Of a stretch of 64,000 nt of DNA, positions 36,211 through 47,519 are shown one piece after another (position 1 is the stretch's first letter; the number at the start of each line of letters is the position of its first letter). The notes beneath the pieces were generated by a model. It saw only the letters and a program-made list of their open reading frames with translations. It did no database searches and was not told where the DNA came from. The translations under genes and the position numbers were made by a program. The stretch is from assembly GCA_963691655.1 (NCBI GenBank), contig OY829328.1:3748204-3812203 (forward strand), read 5' to 3'. Origin of the DNA: Toxonevra muliebris (Eukaryota; Arthropoda; Insecta; Diptera; Pallopteridae).

Positions 36211-37300
36211 ATAGTGTCGTCCAAACTGTATTGTACTGACATTTGTGATGATCATAAACTCACAACTATGCGTTTCTGAGACCCTTGCACCACAGTTTGA
36301 GAGAATTTGGAATGATGAAAGAATCACACAAAGAACTATCGAGGTCTCATCTCGATCAAAATATCAAAGTGAACAAAGAGTTGACAATGATCTGAATCAA
36401 AATCTGAGAGGAGTGGGAAAAACTGAATAGAGCTGATAAGGTTGGTGGCATTTGATCAGGGAAAGTTAAAGATCTGCACTAAAGATATACGCGTTCTATA
36501 AAATTTGATAAGAATAAAAAAATTTAAGAAATATTAAGGTAAAAGAACGGGCCTAAGAATTGATGAGATAGAAGAGATTTGTTCAGAAATTAATGAGTTT
36601 TATAACATTTTATATAGATCTGAGTATGAAAGGGCAGATAAAAAAAAAGAACTAGAAAAACAGTTGAGGTAGTTTAAAAAGCTGGACTGAAAATTAAATA
36701 ATATGTGACGAATAAACTCATAGACACAAACTGGAAATAATATATATGACACAACAAGAAAAGGAAATTATCTGAATAAAATTTTATATGCCATGCATTT
36801 AAATATAAAGTTATAATGCTCATAAGTATTATTATTGTTGTGTTTTTTGTTGTTATTGTTATTAATCTAAATAGCCTCTCATTCAATAATGCAAAATCAA
36901 GCGCAATGAAGCTGTTGACCCTCCATCACGCCCAGCAAAGCACAGAGCTATAATGCTATTACTTGATGTTTTAATATGATGACGTTTTGCTACTTGAAAA
37001 AACTGCAAATTCACTGTAGTCAACAATCGATATCAACGTCAACATCGCTGTCTTCGTCGACGTCGCCGTCAGCATCGAGAATTGGCAATCTAGACGTTAA
37101 GTTTCCCACACCCCTATTAGATACAAACAGCTACGTTATCGTTTTTGAGGCTTTGCTTGTTTGTTTTAAGGGGGCGAAAATAATGAGGTACGGGTGCATA
37201 CGAGCAAATGTTGTCAATAGAATTTAGTATTTTTTTTTTTTTTTTGCAAACAATTTTTCCTACAAAATTTGAAAGCATTTAAAAAACGACACAAAAATTC
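36211..37300. other. Upstream region of the YRGG gene
   Basis: AT-rich, with a distinct CG-containing patch at about 37021-37090 made of imperfect (TCAACG/TCGTCG) repeats. An 83-codon open frame across the patch (36976-37227) has Ser/Thr-repeat translation and no homology that I recognise. The patch could be a regulatory cluster. Confidence 0.35.
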
Positions 37301-37302
37301 TG

Positions 37303-37340
37303 TATAAATATGCAGCGGGTGAGTTGTAAAAATTACAGAA
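37303..37340 (+). promoter_or_regulatory. TATA promoter of the YRGG gene
   Basis: TATAAATA at 37303-37310 with a weak initiator ACAGA near 37335-37340, about 34 nt downstream. The start codon follows at 37429. Confidence 0.5.
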
Positions 37341-37428
37341 TACAATTTACGTTCGTGCTTAACAGTTGTTCAATTCCATTTGAAAGTATTAAGCAGTTAA
37401 ATCACGCAGAAATCGTTTATAAACTAAA

Positions 37429-37710
37429 ATGCGCTTCCTTCTGTGTCTTACCTTTTTGGCTGTTATCTTGGCTGCTGCCGTTGCTGCCAGCTACGATGCC
37501 AGTTCGGTTTCTGATAATTATCCCAGTGCAGTCGAGCAGGATCAACTAAGTGCACTTTTGGATGTTGATGCGGGGCAAGGACATGGAAATGAAGGAGCAC
37601 GTGAAGCACGTCGCTATCGCGGTGGCTATCGTGGTGGATATCGTGGTGGATACCGTGGTGGATACCGTGGTGGTTACCGTGGTGGCTATCGAGGCGGTTA
37701 TTATGGTTAA
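37429..37710 (+). CDS. Secreted cationic YRGG-repeat preproprotein (93 aa)
   Basis: Single exon, ATG at 37429, TAA at 37708. The signal peptide is residues 1-20 (MRFLLCLTFLAVILAAAVAA). The acidic pro-segment runs to a furin-type REAR at 58-61. The predicted mature peptide (62-93) is R, then seven perfect YRGG units, then YYG. It has eight Arg and no acidic residue, so it is strongly cationic, while the pro-segment is acidic and could neutralise it before cleavage. The DNA is a 12-bp minisatellite (37615-37698) whose codons vary mainly at third positions, which suggests selection on the protein. AATAAA at 37746-37751. Composition resembles GGY-type nematode defence peptides and other Gly/Tyr/Arg peptides, but no homology is claimed. 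Best candidate in the window for an antimicrobial or RNA/matrix-binding peptide. Confidence 0.88.
   Translation: MRFLLCLTFLAVILAAAVAASYDASSVSDNYPSAVEQDQLSALLDVDAGQGHGNEGAREARRYRGGYRGGYRGGYRGGYRGGYRGGYRGGYYG
37615..37698 (+). repeat. 12-bp coding minisatellite, seven units
   Basis: Seven in-frame copies of TAYCGNGGNGGN encode YRGG. Copies differ at synonymous positions. Copy number is likely to vary between individuals through replication slippage or unequal exchange. Confidence 0.9.
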
Positions 37711-37751
37711 AGTTTAATTGTTGTAAATTTCGTTCGACAGTGAAAAATAAA

Positions 37752-38744
37752 AATGTATTACTTATGTGAAAAAATATTTTTATGAATTTTTTGTGGAATT
37801 GGGTTTGTTGGATGTTGCTCCATCATGTCGTTGGCAAAACTACTGTGCTGCGAGTGTACGGTTGTAATGGCATTCTGGAATTAGATGATGGAACCAGTAA
37901 AATAGTCTGTGGGCAAGAGAGGATCCAGAGGACCCCCTGGACGGTTCCAAAAGTATAATTTTTAACTGTTTTCGTCACAATACAACTCAAAAATAATCGA
38001 AATATTACAATTACAATGAATATTATTAGAAATAAAAATTTGATTGAATCATACAATCAGAAAAGGGAAAGAGTCCATCCTAGTGTATTCGGGAAAGAGA
38101 ACAAGCTAATTTATTACTAAGCGCTGCAATTAATTTCACCAAAATTTTGGTGAGTGATAATAATGGTCAAACATCTATAGATTCTTCAACAAAAACTCAG
38201 TATAAATTGTAAGTTATTCCGTTTTCGAAATAAAAACTTAAAAAAGATAGAATTAAAAGAATATAATAAGGAAGATTAAGTAAAAAACTAGTTCTGTTAT
38301 CGATGTTTTAACGGAATCGAAATTCATTGCAAAACTGAAATATATGAAGAATATGATTTTTATGGACTAAAAAACATATCAGTATAAAAAGCACATTTTT
38401 CCATAAAATGGAGTTCACTTTTCAAACTACATAAAAATAAAAATTACTACTTGAACTCAAAAGCATTCATACTTTACTCATGTTTTACGTGTGATAAAAT
38501 TCCTGTTCTGGCTTGCGAAACGAAAGGAAAGATTATAGACTCAAGCAAAGAAAGATGTGCTCCGAAAATTGGTGCGTTTTTATGAATGCTTTGAATCATT
38601 TGAATTTATATACCTTTGTAGTTTTCTAATAATTTTCATTTAGACATGACTACAATTTACCAAGGCCTGGGTAGAAGCGTTCTAGAATCTTTTATAAGAT
38701 TTTCTGCAAAACTACACTTTCAAATAAATTTTTTTTTTTTTTAA
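37752..38744. other. Intergenic DNA
   Basis: No gene was recognised. A slightly GC-richer stretch at 37815-37950 may be an old repeat fragment, but it could not be assigned. Confidence 0.4.
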
Positions 38745-38747
38745 ATT

Positions 38748-39470
38748 CCCGAAAGTTGTAAAGTTTTTCAAGCTGAAATACAAATAATCTGCGAACTATT
38801 ATTTATTCAGACAGCCAACCTGAATCTGAAGCCGTTGGAAAGCCTTACTGTAAAATTTGAATCGGTAAATAAATGCTACAACTTCCTTCAAATCCTCAGT
38901 ACCAAAAATAACCTTCAACTTTTCTGGGCAATATGACATTCTGATATAATGGGAAATGTGGTGGCGGACTAGCCTGCAAAGCAAGGTGCATGCTTTGAGG
39001 CAGAGCCCTGTAACATCACTATGTTTCCATTACGTAGCCTTAGATAAATAACTTTTCTCTATTACAAATAGTATTTACAGAAGCCAAAACTCTTCCCGTA
39101 TAGCCAAACATTTTTGGCCTCAATATTTTTGCACCAAGACTGAATTTCTTTTACCACCCTCTCGCAAAGAATGTAATTTACTCATTGGTATAGGAGAAAA
39201 CGAACTATGCAGATACTGTAATGACTCTGTCATAAAGGAGACTTCAGAACATAATATTTGCCATTGCTCTTTACTAGCTATGTCTAGATTAAGGATGTTA
39301 GGGAGTCAGTTCCTTATTACTTTTACCTCTATTAAAAAACTTTGCATATACTACGGGCAGTTTCAAACTGGAAACAGTGCTGGATGTAGCTCAAAATTCT
39401 TATTTACTCTAGATACTTTGTGGAAGGACTATGGATCGGACTGTCTATGTGAGGCAACTTTGCCTTGACT
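38748..39470 (+). mobile_element. Fossil RNase H-bearing non-LTR retrotransposon (3' part)
   Basis: Fragments in shifting frames match the end of an I/LOA/R1-type polyprotein. VFQAEI near 38765 and IYSDSQ near 38801 are RNase H signatures. FWAI-stop-HSDIMGNVVAD near 38930-38966 corresponds to the usual W-x-P-G-H...GN-x-x-AD. From 39052 to 39468 one frame is open and contains IAKHFWP, TKTEFLL, SRKECNLLIG and the zinc-finger-like CRYC-x-x-SVIKETSEHNICHC, followed by SRLRMLG. Residues between LLIG and CRYC are missing compared with typical members. Stops and frameshifts show that it is long dead. Confidence 0.75.
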
Positions 39471-42400
39471 TTAAACCAAACCTTTTTTTGTTAATATTTT
39501 GAACTTTTGAAACATTTTTAGTTGTTGGCACTTCAAAAATGATTGTGGGCACAGTAGCACTTGATATGCTATTCTTCGTTTTTGAAGTCATTCCATCCCA
39601 AATTCATCAAAACACTGTGTGACAAAAAACAAAAATTTTAGTATACTTTATACGAGGTTTACACATTCAATTCTGTTTTCAACGAGCTATACATTTTCAA
39701 AATCCATTGAGGTGTGGCTCGACTTCTTTAACTCTTTTATTTGACTACGCAAAAAATGTCAATACGTAGAATGTAAGTATTTGCACAGGAGTATTACTCC
39801 AACTATTTAAGTATACAATACAGAAGCTTAAAAATGTACGCTTTTTTCCAGTACATGGTGCTTGAAGTCGAATATCTCAATCAAACCTTAAGGAAAATTT
39901 TAAACTCGTTGGAAACAGAATTAAATACAGTATATTTATTTATACCTTTATATATACACTGGTAAACAAAATAGTCGTTTAAAACGCCGTTCAAAATTAA
40001 AAAATATAAATAAAAATTTTATTTCCTTTATATTTTGCCCTCTAGCTCTAGTATTTCGTAAGATATATTACCAATTTATATATCATTGTAAGCAACTAAG
40101 TATCCTCTTTTGAATGAAATATAAAAACTTACTCGTCGGATAAATAAAAATAAAGTTACGGGCAAGTATATGGTCTAACCTATCAAAAATGGGTTTTTCG
40201 GCTCTAAGTCCAGATTTTGAGGGTCAATTCAAAATTCTGAATATGCAGTTTTTATCTGCTTGACTATACCTACAATTTGAGCTATGTCTCGAAGAAAGTA
40301 TATTTTCACTGTCACTTAGTGAAATTATCTGAAATTCAATCGTGGGCAATTGGTTAGATCTGGTGGTGTGCCAAAAATTTAATTATTGTCTGAAGTTGGT
40401 AATCAATTCCGTATTTTAAAATACACCAAAACAGTGGCGAATCGAAAGGCTATGTGACACATTTTGCTGTATAAGTAATAGCGTCAGTGGGAGTGAAGAA
40501 TTGGTGAAACTTGAATGATCAAGTAGTGTACATGCAAATAAAACCAAATACATATTAAAAAGAATTGCATAATAAAGCAGCAACTATGGATTTAACATTC
40601 TTTCCTAATAATTTTACGTAAATTTTCCGCCAAAAACCTAATTATTTCAATGTTGTTCTTAGTTAAGCATCACCTCATTACCGTAATTATGGAATATTTT
40701 CTTTTAATTTGACAAAATTTTATTAAGAATTAAAAAATGACTAATCAAAAAAAAAAAAAAAAAACTGTTGTTTACATATAACAATAATGAATGAACTAAG
40801 AATAATAAAATCGACAACAATAAAAACGTAAACAATTGGCCAAATATATTTTTACTATTTATGAATAGAAAAGGTTGAAGTACTTTGATGGGGTAGAAAT
40901 ACACAAATTCAATGCAATTTATTTTTTTTTTTTTTGGTGAATTTAACATGAAAACATGCAAACAAAATTATTAAAAAAAAAAAAAAAAAACAATTTCGCA
41001 AAATCAAAGTTGTGAATTCACGCATACATTAACGCTGACGTTGATTGATATGGTTTGCAAAATAAAAACAAATTGCCATTTTTTTTGTAAACTAAAAAAA
41101 AAGTCAAAAACATTTGTAAATGAAATCGAGAAGTTAGCAGTAATCATTATTTTTATTTTTATTTACTAGATAGGAGGCTCAGCTCAATTAAGTATGTAAA
41201 CACTCAACGCTAGGTAGCTTTTGTATCAAACCAACCAATTATAATTTGCATATAAAAGTGTGAAATATTAAATTTTGCTCATTTGCATTAATTTATTTAT
41301 TATCTCTTTTACTTTGTAAATAATTTTTATATTTATTTAAATCCAAATGAATTAATTAATTCACTTTTACAATTAAACAGTAAAAGTGTTGCCAACAATG
41401 CACAACAGCGCAAATGCAGTTAAATCAGAATTTATGAGCATACAACAGTGCAACAAAAAACAAAAGACTTTAATCACGAACTTTGTTCGATTGATAAAAC
41501 AATTCAAAGTAATTGAATTGCGCTTTAGCTTTAGTTAATGGAATGTTATGAATCCTCTACAGTTATAAATAGTTTTGAAATTAGTAATTGAAAATTATTT
41601 ATGTTCCTCCCAACGGCGTATGTAGGGTCTCGGACAGGGTGGCCGAAGTTACATCTTTTTCAATTTTTTATATAAACTATATTTATTTTACTAATTGACA
41701 AACTATTGCATTAAAATAGCTTCAAGCCGCACCTTTATTATTGGCAATCTGAGCCAAAGTCATTCAGTGGCGGTATTTTCTTAAAGTATAATGTAAACTT
41801 CCTGCCCTAGTCGGCTCAGGAAAGACTTCATCTAATTTTTTATTTTTATTTTTTTGTTGGAACAGCAAAAGAAGTATTCAAGAATACAGTACTCAGACAA
41901 GTTTCACGTCCATTGTACTATATTCTGTGTTCCTTTTTGCTATTCTTTTAATCTACCAGATTTATTAATAAATCTTAGCAGATTGCGGTATTAAAGAGCT
42001 CAGGTGTTCGTTTCCCAACACACCAGTGCCTAATATGCTTATTCTGATCTGGCAGAAAGCTTGGAAACATGATTTACGAAATAAGCAAGAAAAAGTCACT
42101 TAAAATCAGAAAATGTGAATAAAACTCTGAATATCGCTAGGTAATCAGCCTTAGTGGAAGGCCAATAATTGAATTTTTCCGAAACCGAAAAAGATTTTTT
42201 TTTGATAAAATTACTGTACGTTTGAACAATAAAAAACCAATCAGGAAACAGAATAGCGCAGCCCATCGAATGTACATACAGACAATCTTTCATCCAGGTG
42301 ACTTAGTGATTTGATCGATAATTTAATTAAACACTTACAAAACTAACTAAGATAGGATAAAATTCCGTTTATTGATCAAATTTAAAAGTGAAATAAAAGA

Positions 42401-43068
42401 AATGACGTTCCTAAACTTCTTCGAGATCAAACCCATTTTGTTTGAAAATCATCATAGTTTATGAAAATTGTGAATAAGTTAAGTGAGTATGAAAAGATGA
42501 GTTTTTTAAATCTTGATCTATTACACTTAAACTCCCGACTAGGAGGCGAAAAAAGTTTTGCAGTCTTGAAATACTTAAGTTCCCTGAGATAGATATATTT
42601 CAATTAAAAAAAACAATGGATGTGTGCAAGGCACGCAAGATATTTGATGTGTAAAAAGTTAAGTCAACTGAATTCCATATACATACATATGTATAGCCAT
42701 ATATAGGGATTTGATGTATAATCTATATGCTAGGTAAATAATTCAAACTAAAACAATACTTTTATAAACTTAAAAATTTATTGGATATCATTATCTTTTA
42801 TATATAAAAGCCCAATTCACTATAAATTTCAAATGGTCTTACATCATTGCAAATTCAAATTTTTATTCCATATCGCATATATTTGTTGTTGTGATAGCAA
42901 AAATTTTTTGCAATTACACCAAATCGTAGTTGCATTATTTTTCTTTTACTCAATGCATCGGGCACGATATGTTCGCATATACGCAGCTGTAATTGCATCT
43001 TTTTCTTGCGCTTTAAGTTTTTCTTCCTGTCGATTTGAAATTTTATTAGATGTGAAATTTTTACATAA
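39471..43068. other. Intergenic AT-rich DNA
   Basis: No gene was recognised. Homopolymer A runs occur near 40747-40765 and 40974-40990. A good TATA-like TATATAAAAG near 42800 precedes an 81-codon open frame (42833-43078) that lacks a signal peptide and family resemblance; it is not called. Confidence 0.4.
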
Positions 43069-43144
43069 CGTCGCCTGAGAATTGATTTGGCGTATAGGTA
43101 TATGAATTTGTACACACATACGCCAAATCAATTCTCAGGCGACG
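43069..43144. repeat. Perfect 27-bp inverted repeat with 22-nt loop
   Basis: The left arm 43069-43095 starts CGTCGCCTGAGAATTG and ends TTTGGCGTAT. The right arm 43118-43144 is its exact reverse complement. Similarity stops abruptly outside. The length fits a pre-miRNA, but perfect pairing is more typical of a recent inverted duplication or siRNA-type hairpin. Confidence 0.85.
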
Positions 43145-43158
43145 ATAAGTGTTTCTCA

Positions 43159-43180
43159 ATCCAATCCAATCCAATCCAAT
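43159..43180. repeat. (CAATC)n microsatellite
   Basis: At least four tandem CAATC units lie just after the 27-bp hairpin. Confidence 0.7.
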
Positions 43181-43189
43181 CTAACTAAC

Positions 43190-45900
43190 CGAATGCAAAA
43201 CCTATCAAACGCCTGTGTTTGCTACGGCGACTTCTTGGCTTGTATGGTATAGTCGATCTCCACACGTTTAACACCAACAAATAATTCTGCCACGAATAAA
43301 TGTACACGCACATTTTGTTTTCGTGTGTACATATATGTGTGAGTAAATTGATCGAAACATAAACAAACAAACTCCGCTCGTATTTTAGTTTCTCCCTCTC
43401 TTCTTCTCTTCTCTTTGTTGTTTAGAGTAGCACAGTCATGCCGCGCAGTAGTGCGAGCGAGAGGGGAATTGGACGTTACAGTTATCTTACATCTTACGTT
43501 ACAGTTATTCTTACATTTTACACATTTGAAATTTTGCCCATACCGTGAGCTAAAATGTTTACACATCAAAAACATGTTTACCAGTGTAATAAATAGTTGG
43601 GGGCCCATGTTAAGTCCATTGTTAAGTCTATTATCCATGCTGACTGACAGTCTCAGCCAAGTAAAAATGGCATAATTTTTAAAATTGGTTGTTCCTAGAG
43701 CAGCTCGAATTTGGTAAAAAAAATAAAAAAATGTTTTAAAAAAAATCCGAAAAATTCGCAAAATTTTTCTTTGATTTTTCAAATGATCTTGACGTTTTCG
43801 TGGGCCTAGTTATTTTAGCCTTCACTGTGGAAGAAGTAATCTTAATATTTCTTTCTAAATTACGGTATTTTTTCCATAAAATACTGCCGTACTGTACGGG
43901 TAATCAGCCATAGGGGAAGATTATTCTATTTTTGGTTTAAAAATTATATTATTCCCAGACTGGCGATTTCTAATCTAATCTTTTTCAGAAACTTTTTCAG
44001 TCTTCGACTGATCACTAATGCAGCACATTTCAGAAAGAAGTTGTAATGTTACTTTGATACCGACAATAATACTTCTTCAATTATTTTATGATTTTTAGTT
44101 TCAGTTTTAATTTAATTTAATTATCCAATTTATTGTGAAAATTCTACATAATTATAATTAGTGCCATCTAATAAGACATGATCTTAATGTACTAGGTTTA
44201 GTAGTAAATAAATAAATCAATAAACTGAAAATGTTTTTTACCCAGCCCTATTAATGTGAGATTGTGCGAAACCAAAAGGCGTGTAAAGCATACATTTAGG
44301 CATATATAAAATATATTTGATTTTAATAATAGGGGGAAACACATAACGCTCAGCTGCTGATAAATGAACACACTTTCTACTATACGCAACAACTAAATTT
44401 CTGAATTTCATACTAAACTATATTTAGAACATAGAAATAAATACAATGAAAGTTCAGTATAACCAGTGCCGATATAATGAATGCTTGATATTACAAACAT
44501 TTCTCTCAAATCCATTAATTACTCTACATATACTTATAGTATATAAAAAGTAGGGCTAAAAGAAAGGTTAATAAGAATAACTGTTGAAAGTCATATAACT
44601 TTGACAGATTTGACGATAAAAATGGATTTGAAAGAATAAAATACTTTCACATTGGCTAATTTGAAGTAAGCGAGCCGGAGTACTTTTCTTTTCTTTTGAA
44701 TTTTTCTCGGAACTACTTTTTGTCAAACTGGTGGACAAGAGATTTTCTCAACCGGTTTTGATCAAATTTATACCAAATATGGCGTATGACTAAATACTCA
44801 TGACTAAATGCCGCTTAAATTTTTATCATTTTTTGAAACTCAAAATTTTGAAAAAATTTTAATTGTTTTTCCTCAAATAGATGCGGTCTCTACAAAAAAT
44901 CTTAAACATAATTTCCCTATGCTACGTTTTAGTTCTTACCTCGCCAGACAGAAACAAATTCCACCAATTTTATTTATTTATTTATTCAATCTTCCACGTT
45001 CATCAACCAACTATAAACCTGAGCAACGTTAAAAGATGGCAGACTCATCAACGCAGGATCATCTGCGGTAGGGCATCTGCAGATGATAACAAAATGATTA
45101 ATGAAACTAATACTAGGAACGATGCTAAGTAGAAGCCCTAAGCTCCCAAAAGGTGTAAAAAGAAAAAGAAAAGAAAAAAATTCTAAAAGGCTTGTTACTT
45201 TTTTTTTTGTTGGTTCTGCTTTTATTGACATCTGATCTTCTGGTTCTCTTAAAATACTGATACTGGAAGCTCTTAAGTACTGATTTACAGAATGTAATTA
45301 CTGAAATTTTAGTTTTATATGAAATAGAGTGAAAAAAAACGTAAATATTATTAAATATTTAATTAAATTTAATGGAATATGTACACTATTTTGAGTTGTC
45401 TTCTTGTTGTCTGAAATCTCTTGTTTAAATTTGCATGAAAGAGGAAACCACAAGAAAAAGTAACTTATTTTCTGAATGAATCACTTAGTTTGCTTATTTT
45501 CATACTAGTAGTAATACTACTAAGAACAAACAAATGAATTGCAATAACAATTTTTATTAAGGCACCTTGTCTTTATCTTCCAATTCTTTTAGCAAAAAGT
45601 GCGAGTGGCGGTGGCCCCAATATGATGTGTGAGACAAACCAATTCACACCTTATTTACCTGATATATTAAGCTCAAGGTGCAAATTGTTTATAAAGAGAT
45701 TACAAGATGATAGCTACTACCAAATGAAATCTTTAATTTTTTTTATGATTTTATTGGTTAAAAAGAAAAATTTCTCTCTCAACAATAAATGAAGTAGAGA
45801 AGAAAGTAGCAGTTGCCCGGTAGTAAAAATTATAACAGAAGAGCAGTGCGATTTTTGCTGCTGCGTTCGAAATTAAATTCCCAAATAAAAACTCATACAG
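43190..45900. other. Intergenic DNA
   Basis: No gene was recognised. Open frames on both strands here (the longest 43222-43782, minus) have no recognisable domain and the composition of read-through noise. Confidence 0.4.
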
Positions 45901-45947
45901 CTGGGAGTTAAAGCAACAGTATCAGTATTGAATTCAGTGAAGTCATA

Positions 45948-46775
45948 ATGAAGTGTGTGATCTATCAAATTTTAATGTTATTGCTAGTGCTTGGCGCTAT
46001 TAGCCACGCAAGTCCTGTGCAGTCTTCCCAGGCATCGAATACACAAGAAGATGAAGGAGCATATACTGAAATAGGCATTGAAGAACGTGAGAACCGTCAA
46101 ATGAAAGGAGGTGGAGCAATGGGAGTTGCGCCCCCACCAGACGTCAAAAGTATTGGCGCACAAATAGCCACAGGTATAGCGCAGACAGCGGCAGCACAAT
46201 TTCCATATCCAGGAAACCTACAAAATTTACAACTGGGACGCTATGGAGGATTATCATTGGGATTCGGATATCCCAGTGGCTTCTTGGGGAATTCTGGCTA
46301 TCAACAACAGATTGGTGCTGGAACAGGAATCGCAGCTGGTGGCATGCCATTTGCTAATATACCTGGAATCGGTATGGCTGGAGGATTCAATACCGGTACC
46401 AATGGTTTAACTGGTGTTGGTCCAGGTGTTCTACCATTTTCGGCCGCAATGAATAGTGAAATGTATGCAGGTGCTGGTGGTCTTGGATATGGTGGCGATG
46501 CCACGGGCTTCTTACCCAATGGTGGGCAAATTCCAAATAACAACTTTATTAATACGCAAAATCCACAAAATTTAAATAGCTTAGTAAATTTGTCTAATTT
46601 GCAAGGATTCAATCCCCAACTGCAAGCAGTTGAGCAGCAGCAGCAACTACAGCAATTGCAGGCACAACAATCACAATTGCAGCCGCAGTATGCTTCTTAC
46701 CCTTACACCATGCCTGGGTTCTTTAATGGGCTTCAAATGGGATACAGTCCAGCGTTTGCAAGCTATCAGGGTTAA
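45948..46775 (+). CDS. Secreted Gly/Asn/Gln-rich preproprotein (275 aa)
   Basis: Single exon, ATG at 45948, TAA at 46773. The signal peptide is residues 1-21 (MKCVIYQILMLLLVLGAISHA). An acidic pro-segment (QEDEGAYTEIGIEE) ends at RENR (47-50), which fits the R-x-x-R pattern. The mature part (51-275) begins QMKGGGAMG, has an Ala/Ile-rich stretch (IGAQIATGIAQTAAAQ), a long Gly/Asn/Phe/Pro body with low repeat order, an Asn-rich segment (IPNNNFINTQNPQNLNSLVN) and a Gln-rich run near 227-247. It differs from the GYGG genes by lower Gly content and polar Asn/Gln tracts. TCAGTA at 45922-45927 is an initiator candidate, but no good TATA was found. AATAAA at 46888-46897 lies inside the 3' region shared with the facing gene. 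Probably secreted; role unknown. Confidence 0.85.
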   Translation: MKCVIYQILMLLLVLGAISHASPVQSSQASNTQEDEGAYTEIGIEERENRQMKGGGAMGVAPPPDVKSIGAQIATGIAQTAAAQFPYPGNLQNLQLGRYGGLSLGFGYPSGFLGNSGYQQQIGAGTGIAAGGMPFANIPGIGMAGGFNTGTNGLTGVGPGVLPFSAAMNSEMYAGAGGLGYGGDATGFLPNGGQIPNNNFINTQNPQNLNSLVNLSNLQGFNPQLQAVEQQQQLQQLQAQQSQLQPQYASYPYTMPGFFNGLQMGYSPAFASYQG

Positions 46776-46921
46776 AATTAACATAGACGCTCGAAATGGA
46801 AAATTTTTACATTTACACTAAGTAGCATAATTTTTTTTTATTACAATCTTTTATTCATTTAATTTCTCATATTTATTGAATCATATAAATAAATAAATTT
46901 ACACTTAAATCAAATATACAT

Positions 46922-47386
46922 TTAAATGTTGTAATATCCATTTGGTCTACCAACTACAGCTGGGGAGTTAGCAGCTGCAGCGGCAGCATGATAATTTATG
47001 TGCGGATGCTGCACCGGTCTGCCCCTAGATAGAATTGTTTGTTGTTGTTGTGGTTGAGGTCTACCAACAGCCGCCACACCACCTGCTCCTCCAGCACCTG
47101 CGTGCAATGCAAAATCATTTACATATGAAGCAGGGCGTCCACCACCACCGCCATTCGACCCAGCAACAACTCCACCAAGACTGTATGCGCCTACACCAAA
47201 TGGCCGCACAGCGGGGCCAATGGGATTCTTCACCAGATTACCACGCACATTATACGATGGCACAGGTCGGTAATTAGGTCCACCACGCTGTCGTGCTACA
47301 CGTTGCTGCACTAGTGGCAATTCCACGCTATCGGCATTGCCATATATTTCCGCCAGTAAAAATAACAAAAAATATACTAGCTTCAT
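46922..47386 (-). CDS. Secreted furin-type Gly/Ala/Pro/Gln protein (154 aa)
   Basis: The ATG at 47386 is preferred because it begins the signal peptide (MKLVYFLLFLLAEIYGNADS). An open extension to 47506 covers the TATA box region and lacks a signal sequence at its head. A short pro-segment ends at RVAR (29-32), the same tetrapeptide as in the 22956 and 28399 genes. The mature part starts QRGGPNYRPVPSYNVRG and has Arg-Pro motifs, a GGGGG run, an AGAGGAGGVAAVGRPQPQQQQ stretch (quoted in part), an Ala-6 run and the end NGYYNI. It is more basic and less Gly-rich than most neighbours. The stop is 146 nt from that of the facing gene, and signals TTTATT (complement AATAAA) at 46872-46877 lie inside the partner's 3' region. 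Confidence 0.84.
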   Translation of the reverse strand: MKLVYFLLFLLAEIYGNADSVELPLVQQRVARQRGGPNYRPVPSYNVRGNLVKNPIGPAVRPFGVGAYSLGGVVAGSNGGGGGRPASYVNDFALHAGAGGAGGVAAVGRPQPQQQQTILSRGRPVQHPHINYHAAAAAANSPAVVGRPNGYYNI

Positions 47387-47465
47387 GCTGAAGGAAATTG
47401 TATCAACGTATCCACAGTTCAAATCAAATCGAAACGAAGTGAACTTTCTTTGCATTCTGTGTTGC

Positions 47466-47473
47466 TTTATATA
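47466..47473 (-). promoter_or_regulatory. TATA box of the 46922-47386 gene
   Basis: TATATAAA on the minus strand, 80 nt before the chosen start codon. No clear initiator was seen at the expected distance. Confidence 0.5.
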
Positions 47474-47519
47474 CGGTGGACGTTGGTGTGGCAAGAATTG
47501 TGGCATTCTGCATTTCTAG

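Noticed and set aside
36976..37227. 83-codon Ser/Thr-repeat ORF
   Set aside because: It is explained by a short TCAACG/TCG repeat; the rest is unlike protein and lies in the promoter region of the next gene.
42833..43078. 81-codon ORF after a good TATATAAAAG
   Set aside because: The translation has no signal peptide or recognisable motif and ends inside the perfect hairpin arm.
43222..43782. 186-codon minus-strand ORF
   Set aside because: Lys/Arg/Phe-rich random-looking translation without domain, signal peptide or promoter; crosses simple-sequence DNA.
47387..47506. 40-codon extension of the 46922 gene
   Set aside because: It covers the TATA box and initiates before it; the signal peptide begins at the ATG at 47386.
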